In this document: positions 45,230-55,292 of the stretch, piece after piece | Numbering within the stretch: position 1 is the first letter of the stretch | How the letters are laid out: each line of letters opens with the position of its first letter | Assembly: GCA_958510825.1 (NCBI GenBank) | Contig: OY294044.1 | Coordinates: 107,112,893-107,176,892, forward strand | Direction: 5' to 3' | Length of the DNA stretch: 64,000 nt | Origin: Brachypterus glaber | Taxonomy: Eukaryota > Arthropoda > Insecta > Coleoptera > Kateretidae | Program-made: the position numbers and the translations under genes | Notes under the pieces: model-generated | Database searches by the model: none | The model's input: the letters and a program-made list of their open reading frames with translations, nothing else | What the model was told of the DNA's origin: nothing

Positions 45230-46290
45230 TTTATATATGTCTTAAAGTACATTTATATTAAGCTATTTGCAAATTACCAGGTCCTGGATCGGGTTCCTTT
45301 GGATGCTAGAAGCCGCGAAAAGGTGGTGAAATAGGGTCCCCGAAAAATATATTTTAACTTACCCCGTCAAACAAATTACATTTATTAGATTTAGATTAGT
45401 CTATTTTCACAGTTTTACACAATTATTTAGTAGGCCAAGGGGTAAAAAAGGCTTTAAAAAGTTTATTTGACGTATGTCAACACTAAAAAGTCTAAAGAAT
45501 TTTCATTTAATCAAAATGTAATTTCATAAATTCTCATTTCTTTAAAAAATTAAGTATCACATAATGCAAAGGCACTTTTTAAAGACTGTTCTTACCCCTT
45601 GGCTCTAGAATTATTGTGTATAACTATGAAAATATGACTCGGCAAGTTAAAAATATATTTTTTGCACGACCAAGACTAAAACCTAATTTCACGCTTTCAT
45701 TTTCGGGACTAAACTTGCCGTTTTTCTCCCTAGGGAATAAAAATCACGGCAACCTTGATAATATTAAAATATTATACTTACTATGTGCTTTGCTGGTTCA
45801 AAAATTAGGTTTGGTGGTGTTTTGTAATAAATTAGCGATTCAAACCAATTTACTTGATTTTAACAAAGAAAACCTTTAAAAATAACATTGTTATAACAAT
45901 TTATACATAACTTAAAATTTATCATCTTCTTCAATTTTTTTGACGTTTGTGTCAACCATATTAAAAAAAAATTGAAATCGCGATAGCCATGAAAATGACT
46001 TTTCGCAATTTACAGGCATCTTGATTAAATTAAGAAAATAAAACAACCGATTTTAGACGCGCGGTTTTTATTTTTAATTTTATCTACCTACCTAAATTAT
46101 GTTTGGTCCTGCAAAAAATAGTGTATATACCTCAGGACTAAACTTGGCTGTTTTAGTCCCTTGCATTGCAAATAACTATTTTAGTAGCTTTTGGAGCTTC
46201 TAGCACCCAAAGGAACCGGACCCGGAACCCATCATTTTGAAAAAAGCTTTATTTGAATGTACTTTAAGACATATATATCCTTTACCCTCC
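45230..46290. mobile_element. Long-TIR element of unknown family
   Basis: TATGTCTTAAAGTACATTTA, GGGTTCCTTTGGATGCTAG at left are answered by CTAGCACCCAAAGGAACC and GAATGTACTTTAAGACATA at right. A CCAGCTGTATTTTAT phrase just outside recurs at 25210 and, reversed, at 46900. The interior has two related phrases (GGACTAAACTTG) and an 87-codon frame without a domain. Confidence 0.6.
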
Positions 46291-46353
46291 AGGGTGTGAC
46301 AATTGTGACCACTTCTTTATTTTTTCTTTAAAGCAATAATTATCCAAAATACT

Positions 46354-46685
46354 TTTATCCAATACATACAGATAATAAGACAATTACCAGCTTTATTTTA
46401 AATAGATAAACTCAATAATAACCCCCGCGTGGCTTTTACTTTATTGAGTGGATAATTATTTATTTTACCCACTCAACTGTCACTTGTCAAATTATTTTCT
46501 TGTAAATGTCATTAAAATTTTTAATAAAAATATGAATTCCTAAGCTATTTATTGGATAAAACCTTGTATGGCACTCATGGGTAAACCGATATTGCCCTCT
46601 CGAAAATTAACCTGTTTGGCTGACGCCTCGTTAATTTTCTCATGGGCTTTATCTTACTTTACCCACTAGTACCATAAATAACTAT
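46354..46685 (+). mobile_element. Repeat family B, copy 5
   Basis: A complete copy with part of the central palindrome deleted (GACGCCTCG runs directly into TTAATTTTCTC). Confidence 0.87.
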
Positions 46686-47230
46686 TATAGAATATCTATG
46701 TATGCAAACAAATATGCAATTTTAATTCAGTATAATACAGCTCTCCTGAAACTCTAAGGAAATAAAAACTCGGGCAAAAACTAAAAAAAATCGGTTTATT
46801 TTTTATTATTTTTTTCTTCTCTTTAGGCATTGCAAACATAAAAAAACACAATTAAATCGAAAAATTATCATTAGTTTAGTCCCAGGAGGGTAAGGGATAA
46901 AATACAGCCGGGAGAAAATAATGAAATAAAAATGGTCGCCAGCAGATTTGATATTTAAATGAGTTATTAAGTTACTTTAAATAATCGAGAAGTTTTTATT
47001 TATTTGCATAAAAAGAAAGCTGTTAAAAAAATTTGCAGACGAGAAAGTTAAATTATCAAACCAATGTTTACAATTTCATGGTTTTTAGATCAATTAGGTA
47101 TCAATTGGTATTTTCTATTTTATTTGTCATACATTAAAAAATTAAATAATTAAGAATTAATTTTTTAACATAAAAGTGGAAAGAAATAAAAAAAATCTCT
47201 TTTTTAGAATCTTGAATTATAATTTTTAAT
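46686..47230. other. AT-rich spacer
   Basis: No gene. About 46890-46950 has AAAATACAGCCGGGAGAAAA and ATGGTCGCCAGCAGA, a reversed match to 25175-25225. This is otherwise an unassigned small repeat. Confidence 0.5.
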
Positions 47231-47415
47231 AGTATATTAAAGTACTAGTTTCATAACATACATTTTTAGCGCACGAGTACAAGAAAACGAGCCGCTTGCG
47301 GTGAGTTTTTTAAAGTACTAGTGCGCTAAAAACTTGTTATGAAACGAGTGCTTTATACAATTTTTTCTATTTTGCTCTAAAATTTTAAAAAACTTACATT
47401 TAAATTGATTTATCA
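47231..47415 (-). mobile_element. Family C terminal foldback, truncated copy
   Basis: The terminal foldback (GTACTAGTTTCATAACATA, GAGCCGCTTGCGGTGAG centre) plus the adjacent TTTTTTCTATTTTGCTC of family C, in reverse. The rest of the unit is missing. Confidence 0.8.
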
Positions 47416-48037
47416 GCACATAAAATTCTCTTCTTACAATATAATAACATGTTCGTCATTTTACTGCACACATCCATACAATCACTAAAAAATATATAAA
47501 ATCAAATCCAGGGCATATCTATGATAGCAAATAAATAAATAAATATACTAAAACACTTGATGCTAAAAATTAAACGCGATTAACGGATTACATAATTTTT
47601 GCCAAAAGTATTTGTTCCTCGTTTCACGGGTGAAAAGCAACTGGAAAAAACTTTATTTCGAGAACTTCGCGTTTAAAGTTTTTACACCTGCTTGGAGTCA
47701 ATGCTCGCGCGCTCACTAAAAGTTGTTATATACAGTTATAACTCTTGAATTTCTCAAAAATATTTTAGGAGGCTATTTTTGAAAGTCTAAGGAGTTGAAA
47801 AATGTAAAGATAAAAAGTCCAAAGAATTTTTTGAAAATTCTAGACGGTAATTAATGTATTTTTTTCTAAAGGTGGATTTTCAAACATCCAAACAGATTTT
47901 AAATGATTTGAAATGTGTTTCTACTGATAAAAATTCAACCAACTATTTTTGGAACAGGAACCAAGTTTTCATTCCCTAAGTAATAATTTGGAAATAAACA
48001 TCTGTCCTCATACCAATAATTTACAGACACAAAATAT
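47416..48037. other. AT-rich spacer without clear features
   Basis: No supportable gene. A 60-codon minus frame at 47935 overlaps family I and is rejected. Confidence 0.4.
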
Positions 48038-48664
48038 ACAGGGTGATCAATGGACATATTGAATGGGAAATAAAAAAAGCACCAATAAAATTGTAATGCT
48101 TTAGGATGACTCTTCAACTAAGCAAAAAGTATTCTCCACCGAGACACCTAAACTTAATATTAAAGGAGTAATAGCCTTTTAAAAAGTAACATTTTTGGTA
48201 GCACAAAATGTTACTACCTCTTAATTGCATTTTTTTTTGAAAACGGTTGCTCCTACATGTAGGAGCCACCGTATACAGTGTTACATATATACTATATGAC
48301 ATTTTTTATGTATTTTTAGTCAAGGAATCTATATTTAGAAAAAAATCAAAAAAAAAGTTTGGGGCAAAAATGTGTTAAGACTCACACATTTTGTCCGTCT
48401 AGGGACGCCTCTGGATAAATTCAAAAAAATAAATTAACATAAAGTAATTGCCCTTATTAACACTATTATACATGCAAAACCTCCTTGCTCTAGCTTAAAG
48501 GGTACCAGAGTTAAAAATTAAAAACCTTATTTTTAGTTCAATTTTAAAGGGCCGTAGTTCCCTTAGGGCTCATTTCCGGACCAACCTTTATAGCAACTTT
48601 TTTTATATTTTTGGATGTAGAATTACCTTTTAAATTTTGGCATGCCAGTTACTAATCACCCTGT
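48038..48664 (-). mobile_element. Repeat family I, copy 1
   Basis: The ends ACAGGGTGATCAAT and ACTAATCACCCTGT are inverted. The interior is the reverse or rearranged equivalent of 56697-57430 (TCTAGCTTAAAGGGTACC, CATTTTGTCCGTCTAGG, CCTCTGGATAAATT, TTTCCGGACCAACCTTTATAG). Confidence 0.78.
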
Positions 48665-48834
48665 ATAGCATTAGTATTATAATAATACAAGATGATGTAA
48701 AAATAGGGTTTAAAATTTTAAGGGGTGATTTTACAACATACATTTGAAAAAAAATCCAATAATTCCGTAAAAGGCTCACTTTGAATGTATCATGTTATGC
48801 TAGGGAAGAAAAGTTGACCAAATAGAACATATCC

Positions 48835-48975
48835 ACAGTCTCGCATAACAAGCATAGTACATAACACTGCGATGCCGTGATTGACTTGATGTGCCTCCAT
48901 GTATCTTGTAAGCCAATCACGACATCGCATTCTTATGTTTTATGTTCTTATGCAAGCTTCTGGATAGGCCTTAAA
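48835..48975. mobile_element. Foldback MITE family M, copy 2
   Basis: CTCGCATAACAAGC and GCGATGCCGTGATTG pair with CAATCACGACATCGC and TTATGCAAGCTTCTGG, ending ATAGGCCTTA as in the 32848 copy reversed. Confidence 0.75.
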
Positions 48976-49140
48976 TGCGCTGAAAATAAAAGCCAGAGAT
49001 TAATTTTATCTTTTCTCGTATATTCATAATGTACGACGAACTACTGCTTTTAGCAGTAGATGTCGCTAGCTGTTTTTGCTTTTCCTTACAGCGACTTTTA
49101 AACTCCATATAGAGATATATGGAAAGGATTTGATTTTCGT

Positions 49141-49219
49141 AGTTGTCCCTACTACCGATATGTGGCTCTGAAGAGTGCTAAAAAGCACGAAATCGATCAG
49201 TCACTTCGGAGGGACGACT
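49141..49219 (+). ncRNA. Type I hammerhead ribozyme, satellite copy 1
   Basis: A small self-cleaving RNA. The core is CTGAAGA (49168-49174), helix II GTGC/GCAC with loop TAAAAA, and GAAA (49189-49192). Helix III is the loopless palindrome AUC/GAU, and the cleavage triplet AUC ends at 49198. Lower helix I is GUGGCU/AGUCAC (one G.U pair). Upper helix I is AGTTGTCCCT with AGGGACGACT (one G.U pair), closing an internal loop that could hold the tertiary contact typical of type I hammerheads. A two- to three-pair helix III without a loop usually needs dimer pairing, which a tandem transcript supplies. Confidence 0.87.
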
Positions 49220-49363
49220 GCGTTAATCAAACAAAAGTCGTTTTAAGGAATAGTAAAATGTTTTATATAGATTTTTTAAATTTGTAAATATCAAACAATT
49301 TAATTTAGTTTAATTATTCAGATACCACTGTAAAAGGTGCCCTCCTAGCGTTTAAGATTCAAT

Positions 49364-49761
49364 GGAGATTTCTCCCGTTAGATTAAACAGGGACAAAAGT
49401 TCTACCCAAAAAGGATAGAAGACATACATACACTCCCACTTCCACCCCACCAAACAAATTCTGTATTTGTTCTTTGTTGAACAAATACAATATTTACTTG
49501 GCCGGGCGAAAAGTGTAAAGAAATTACTGGCGCCATCTAAATTTTAGTAGAATTATCTTATTCTACAGATTTACATTAGCTATGTTCGTTCGTGCCGCTC
49601 AGCCGCTCACTGCTACACCTTCCGGCCAACCAAATAAATACTGTATTTGTTGTGTGAAAAACAAATACAGTATTTATTTGGTTGGCTGAAAAGTGTAGCA
49701 TAAATGAGATAGTGATAGGGTAGACGTCTTTTGTTTCATAATTCTAGTTGTAGAGAGCTCC
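49364..49761 (+). mobile_element. MITE inserted at CAATTG, copy 2 (AT TSD)
   Basis: It interrupts the satellite between monomers 1 and 2. The empty site in the other monomers reads GATTCAATTGGCGG. Here it is GATTCAAT-element-ATTGGCGG, so 2 bp (AT) are duplicated inside CAATTG. The termini are GGAGATTTCTCCCG and GAGAGCTCC. The other copy is at 43451-43856. Confidence 0.9.
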
Positions 49762-49976
49762 ATTGGCGGCAATGTCCACCGTGGCATTGATTAATCTGCC
49801 CCCTATCGACAGCGTGCAATAGGTTCTTGAAACCAATAACTGCTTCCTTTTTTGGACTGTCGATAGGTTTATCCAGTCTCTGCTTTTAGCAGTAGATGTC
49901 GCTAGCTGTTTTTGCTTTTCCTTACAACGATTTTTAAACTCCATATAGAGATATATGGAAAGGATTTGATTTTCGT

Positions 49977-50055
49977 AGTTGTCCCTACTACCGATATGTG
50001 GCTCTGAAGAGTGCTAAAAAGCACGAAATCGATCAGTCACTTCGGAGGGACGACT
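49977..50055 (+). ncRNA. Type I hammerhead ribozyme, satellite copy 2
   Basis: Every core and helix base is identical to copy 1. Predicted cleavage after 50034 and 50470 would release a 436-nt monomer. Confidence 0.87.
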
Positions 50056-50412
50056 GCGTTAATCAAACAAAAGTCGTTTTAAGAAATAGTAAAATGTTTT
50101 ATATAGATTTTTTAAATTTGTAAATATCAAACAATTTAATTTAGTTTATTAATTCAGATACCACTGTAAAAGGTGCCCTCCTAGCGTTTAGGATTCAATT
50201 GGCGGCAATGTCCACCGTGGCATTGATTAATCTGCCCCCTATCGACAGCGTGCAATAGGTTCTTGAAACCAATAACTGCTTCCTTTTTTGGACTGTCGAT
50301 AGGTTTATCCAGTCTCTGCTTTTAGCAGTAGATGTCGCTAGCTGTTTTTGTTTTTCCTTACAACGATTCTTAAACGCCATATAGAGATATATGGAAAGGA
50401 TTTGATTTTCGT

Positions 50413-50491
50413 AGTTGTCCCTACTACCGATATGTGGCTCTGAAGAGTGCTAAAAAGCACGAAATCGATCAGTCACTTCGGAGGGACGACT
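50413..50491 (+). ncRNA. Type I hammerhead ribozyme, satellite copy 3
   Basis: The core is intact (CTGAAGA, GTGC/GCAC, GAAA, AUC). Predicted cleavage is after 50470. Confidence 0.87.
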
Positions 50492-50848
50492 GCGTTAATC
50501 AAACAAAAGTCGTTTTAAGGAATAGTAAAATGTTTTATATAGATTTTTTAAATTTGTAAATATCAAACAATTTAATTCAGTTTATTAATTCAGATACCAC
50601 TGTAAAAGGTGACCTCCTAGCGTTTAGGATTCAATTGGCGGCAATGTCCACCGTGGCATTGATTAATCTGCCCCCTATCGACAGCGTGCAATAGGTTCTT
50701 GAAACCAATAACTGCTTCCTTTTTTGGACTGTCGATAGGTTTATCCAGTCTCTGCTTTTAGCAGTAGATGTCGCTAGCTGTTTTTGCTTTTCCTTACAAC
50801 GATTTTTAAACTCCATATAGAGATATATGGAAAGGATTTGATTTTCGT

Positions 50849-50927
50849 AGTTGTCCCTACTACCGATATGTGGCTCTCAAGAGTGCTAAAAAGCACGAAA
50901 TCGATCAGTCACTTCGGAGGGACGACT
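50849..50927 (+). ncRNA. Hammerhead ribozyme, satellite copy 4, core mutated
   Basis: All helices are kept, but the invariant CTGAAGA reads CTCAAGA: the core G (conventionally G5) is C at 50878. Changes at this position abolish or strongly reduce hammerhead cleavage, so this unit should stay joined to its neighbour, giving an 872-nt product from 50471 to 51342. Confidence 0.8.
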
Positions 50928-51284
50928 GCGTTAATCAAACAAAAGTCGTTTTAAGGAATAGTAAAATGTTTTATATAGATTTTTTAAATTTGTAAATATC
51001 AAACAATTTAATTTAGTTTATTAATTCAGATACCACTGTAAAAGGTGCCCTCCTAGCGTTTAGGATTCAATTGGCGGCAATGTCCACCGTGGCATTGATT
51101 AATCTGCCCCCTATCGACAGCGTGCAATAGGTTCTTGAAACCAATAACTGCTTCCTTTTTTGGACTGTCGATAGGTTTATCCAGTCTCTGCTTTTAGCAG
51201 TAGATGTCGCTAGCTGTTTTTGCTTTTCCTTACAACGATTTTTAAACTCCATATAGAGATATATGGAAAGGATTTGATTTTCGT

Positions 51285-51363
51285 AGTTGTCCCTACTACC
51301 GATATGTGGCTCTGAAGAGTGCTAAAAAGCACGAAATCGATCAGTCACTTCGGAGGGACGACT
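51285..51363 (+). ncRNA. Type I hammerhead ribozyme, satellite copy 5
   Basis: The core is intact, with predicted cleavage after 51342. The array ends about 70 bp downstream of that site. Confidence 0.87.
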
Positions 51364-51412
51364 GCGTTAATCAAATAAAAGTCGTTTTAAGGAATAGTAA
51401 AATGTTTTATAT

Positions 51413-51929
51413 TAATTGTTATTGTATGGGTATTATCTCCTTAAAACAGCAAATATGGAAAAGTTCACAAGAAATCAGTAAATAAAAATTAAAATCTATT
51501 TTTAATTAATATTTAGATTGTTTTGAATAAAAAAAAACAAAACAACGCTATATTTTTAAATTATTACTTTCCCATTTTGAAAATTTTCAAAAAAAGGACC
51601 AATAAACTTTTCACTTTTAAATAAGTTTTAAAATTAATTAATACATATTTTCTAAAAATAAATAAAATGGTATTTAATTGAAATTAAACAAAAATGGGTC
51701 GAATTTAGGGCCCCTGGAAGACCCTTGCGCGCCCTATATGTAAATTTATTTAATTTTACTTTAGGTTATGCAATAAATAATTATAAAATAAAAACATATG
51801 TATTTCAAACATGTATTAGGTCTTAAAAAGTAATAAAAATGGTGAAAACTACGAAAAAACAAAAAAAAAAACGTCTGAAAAATATATTTTTGAAAATGTT
51901 GCGCAAAGATCGGGGGGAAAAATTATAAC
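51413..51929. other. AT-rich spacer right of the satellite
   Basis: No gene or shared repeat seen; several A and T homopolymers. Confidence 0.4.
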
Positions 51930-52085
51930 AGGGTGGCTATTCTTATTTCGGTGAGCTTTATTCACCCACGAAAGCCAACTTCATAGTAGCTCTTCTGATG
52001 ATTTGATTGGCCTAGACCGTGTAGCTCCGCCCATATTCATCGAAATATCAGGCGGAAAAAATCTGCTCGAAACCAGAATAGACCC
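51930..52085 (+). repeat. Interspersed repeat family N, copy 2
   Basis: Matches 6296-6466; ends at CTCGAAACCAGAATAGACCC. Confidence 0.75.
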
Positions 52086-52238
52086 CCTGGTTAGTAAATT
52101 AAACTGTTCTTAACGTTTTTGAATAAAATTTGGAATTAGGCAACTTGAAGCAAATATTACTAGTGAAATACAAGATAAAATTAGGCCGCCATATTTGATG
52201 ACCCTTCTTAAAAAATATGTATTTTTAATTTATTTATT

Positions 52239-52422
52239 CCCAGGGCCGGGCCTCCGAGGGGGGCCCGGCGTCGATAGTAGGGGCCCGGCAAAAATTTTCT
52301 GCCAGGGGTAAAGCTTTTTTTCAGTGGCGAAAACTTTTATTTTTTGTGCAAAAGTGGGGTGCCCGGGAAAAAGGTTCCCCTGGGCCCGGGCAAAAGGTTC
52401 CCCGGGGCCCGGGCTGGCTCTG
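52239..52422. mobile_element. GC-rich MITE, hAT-like ends
   Basis: A compact GC island in AT-rich sequence. The ends CAGGGCCGGGCC and GGCCCGGGCTGGCTCTG are imperfect inverted repeats of the CAG-GCC type seen in hAT MITEs. The interior repeats GGTTCCCC.GGGCCCGGGC. No matching octamer flanks were found. Confidence 0.6.
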
Positions 52423-52809
52423 TCCGGCCTGGAACCACCAGTCTTTTGATTCTGCCTTAAAACTACCCTAAAAATATTAGTCTGCCACTATTTTTATGTA
52501 TAATATTTTTGATGTAAAGTTTTAAATTTAAATCGTTGATATAACCTTGTACGGACAGTGATAAAATTAAGGTGTCCTAGTTTAAAGCACGTATTTGTGT
52601 CACTTTCCAGTCAAGATCTCCATTGCACAACACTTCATGACTTTCTCATAGAAAAGCGAATGGGCATGCGCCCGAAGACAACAGTTACTAATGGATACAT
52701 TCATATGTGACGAACGTAGAAAGAACGCCGTATTTAAAAATTTCAAAAATACTAACCACAGACGGGTGGCAATATATGTAAATCGTTTAATCTCGGATAC
52801 TAAAATTAT

Positions 52810-53330
52810 TACATCGGCACTTTTTGGTTTGGACTTTTTTTTTGGCTACTAAGAGTGCCGATGTATTGAAATCTTCGCCGAAAAGCCAAAATCTTTGACC
52901 ACGTTTTTTCACATTTCTCGACGTTTTAGACCATCCTGAGTCGAAATCAGTAAAAAAAATTTTTGCGTCCGTCTGTCTCTGTCTGTCTGTCTGGGTGTAA
53001 ACTCTCTAACTCCATTTCTACATGAGATATCGACTTGCGGTTTTTTGCATATTGTTTCTTATCATATTCCGAAGAGCTGATAAGATTTTGGGTGTAAACG
53101 ATTGAGGGTAAGGGGGTAAAAATAGGGTAAAACTCCTACTTTAAGCGATTTTTGTTTATAATTAAGGCAATTATTATTGTATTTGGTCAATTTAGCACTT
53201 ATATAAAAGATAATTTTAAATTGGTCAAAAAATGTTATAAACAACGTTTTCCTAAAACGCATTGGTTTCAAGATATTGACGTTTAAAGCAGTAAAAGGTT
53301 TTTTTAGCATATCTCACATATTTATAACCC
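52810..53330 (+). repeat. Interspersed repeat family A, copy 5 (3' truncated)
   Basis: The opening foldback is enlarged by a ~15-bp insertion between ATCGGCACT and GCTACTAAGAGTGCCGAT. There is a short GTCTGTCTGTCTG run at 52976-52992. It stops shortly after ATATTTATAACCCG, so the last third is missing. Confidence 0.85.
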
Positions 53331-54388
53331 GTTAGGTACCGGTGCTTTTTTTAAATTTTACTCATATTAATCCCAATTTTTGGACTTCGTCATTGGGATT
53401 AATATTCGTAAAATTTATGTAAAAAAACACCCGTACATAACCTAGTAATTAATAATAATAATACAAAGTCGACGAGTTTTGTAAAAATCAGCGATAAAAT
53501 TATGTAAATTTACATCATAGGTATATGTACTTATGATATTTAAAATTTAATAATGAAATCTTCTTTAATAACACGGTAGCGTAATAATGATAATTATTGT
53601 GCCTGTATCTAAAATTTAAATTTCGTAAAGTATTAACCCAGAAACATAATTTTACCATAAATGTAGAGGTTAATCATAAAAACACTATTTAAAACCAAAA
53701 TATTTAATATTAATATCTTTCAAATTTAAAGGAAAATAAAATTTATCTTTTAGTATTTAGTTAAATTAGAGATAAATATTTAAAAATCAATAATTATTTG
53801 AAACAAATTACCTTTGCAAATAAAGATTAATCATATCTTGACCCAAATTAAGTGTAAATACTATAAAAATATCTTTAAGGTTACAAAGGAGTGTATCGTA
53901 TATTGGACATATTCTTTAATTTGGTTAATTTAATTCTATTCTCAGTTGCTAAACTAAAACTTTTTTGTCCATTTCTTAATTACAAATTATGGTTCTGTCA
54001 ATAATTTAGTCACTTACTGCAGTACTGACTAGCGCGGTACTGCGCTAGGCTTGCAAGCATGTTCATAAAAGTCAACCTATAAAAACTGTCATTACATTTT
54101 ATAAAAAGAATATTTTAAGGTGTTTTATGGTAAATAATAAATTAATAACAATAATTATAAATAGTAATATTTTCATATTTAATTATTAATTAGTTTTAGG
54201 TATGAAATCTTGTTGTAAAAGAGTAATACTGAAAAACAAAATACTACAGCGATTCTCACTAGAATTTCTACAGTAGAAAATTCTCAGTATAACTGCAATA
54301 TGATTGGACAGAATTAAACACGTGGTCAGAAATATTAGTTATTAGTTCGTTGATGAAAACGTTAAAAAATAATCAACAAAAGCAAAAA
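53331..54388. other. AT-rich spacer
   Basis: The only structure is at 53336-53435: GTGCTTTTTTTAAATTTTAC, CCCAATTTTTGG and GATTAATATTCGTAAAATTT form an imperfect foldback. No gene found. Confidence 0.45.
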
Positions 54389-55140
54389 GGGGCTGTCCAC
54401 ATATTACGTAACGCGCCTAGGGGGGGGGCAGAGAAATTGTTACAGTTTGTGACAGGGAGGAGGGGGGGTCTAGGTAAACGTTACGTAACGGAATTTAATA
54501 AATTTAATGTTTATTTCCTAAGCTTGGCAGATGTATTTTTATTTCAACATAAATTACTATTTAGTGGCCCATAATTCCCCTTTTCACACAAAAATTGACG
54601 AAACTATGCATATTTAAATAATATTGTAATCAGTAAAAAACTGTTGACATTGATATTAAAAAAAAAAATCTTACGGCTCTGTTCTTGCGTGATCTTGCCG
54701 ATGAATCATCGGCGATGATACATTTTCGCGCGGAATGTGTACTCACAGAACACCAATGTGTGTACTATTTTGTGTACCTGTGCATAAACAATATACGTGT
54801 TATATGTGACATTCAGTGTAAAAAGAGGTACCTAGTATTTTTGCCTGTGTGATATTGATTATAAATATTTTTTTAAAGTTTGAGTGATTTTTTCGTTTAA
54901 GTACATTAAGTGCTATATGTATTATTATAATAAATATGTATCATTTTTACACTGTCTTTTTACCGTCTTGCATTATGCGGAATTCTGTATCATGATATGA
55001 AAAAAAAATACAAATTTTTATAATGTTACGCGTTACACAGGGGGGAGGGGGGGTGTTGGTAAATGTGACAGTTTGTTATACAGGGGGGGAGGGGGTTAGT
55101 TTTTTTGAAAAATTGCGTTACGTTATATATGGACAGCCCC
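54389..55140. mobile_element. 752-bp TIR element (GGGGCTGTCCACATATTACG ends)
   Basis: The left end is GGGGCTGTCCACATATTACG, then TAACGCGCC and a 9-G run. The right end is GCGTTACGTTATATATGGACAGCCCC in reverse, with inner G-rich pairs (GTGACAGGGAGGAGGGG, CAGGGGGGGAGGGGG). AAA flanks both sides. It resembles family S in the TTACGTAACGC core but is a separate, larger family. A GCCGATGAATCATCGGC hairpin lies inside. Confidence 0.8.
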
Positions 55141-55146
55141 AAAGTA

Positions 55147-55292
55147 CATGTGAAAATGAAGAAATGTCAAAACGTTTTTTATACCTATCTAAAAATGGCA
55201 AGCGTTGCCTAAAGGAGGTTTATACGTTTATAATAGATCTATCTGATAAACAAGGTATTACAAGATTTGATTTTGACCTACTTAAATCATAA
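55147..55292 (+). pseudogene. Short coding-like segment beside the TIR element
   Basis: The frame STCENEEMSKRFLYLSKNGK...RFDFDLLKS runs 48 codons to a TAA with balanced, protein-like composition, unlike the repeats around it. The apparent upstream part of the open frame belongs to the TIR element. I do not recognise the family. It could be the end of a host or transposon protein exon cut by the insertion, or chance. Confidence 0.25.

Larger units (their letters stand above)
49043..51412 (+). repeat. 436-bp tandem satellite carrying hammerhead ribozymes
   Basis: About 4.5 monomers at an exact 436-bp spacing (ribozymes at 49977, 50413, 50849, 51285). The first monomer is 5'-truncated and is separated from the second by a 398-bp MITE. 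Each unit contains CCTATCGACAG/CTGTCGATAGG (a perfect distant stem), TCCATATAGAGATATATGGA (a perfect 8-bp hairpin) and a type I hammerhead ribozyme. The units are nearly identical. The array does not begin and end at the same phase. A conserved 61-codon minus-strand frame repeats in the units without any recognised domain. Known parallels are hammerhead satellites of cave crickets, salamanders and schistosomes, and metazoan retrozymes. Confidence 0.9.
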
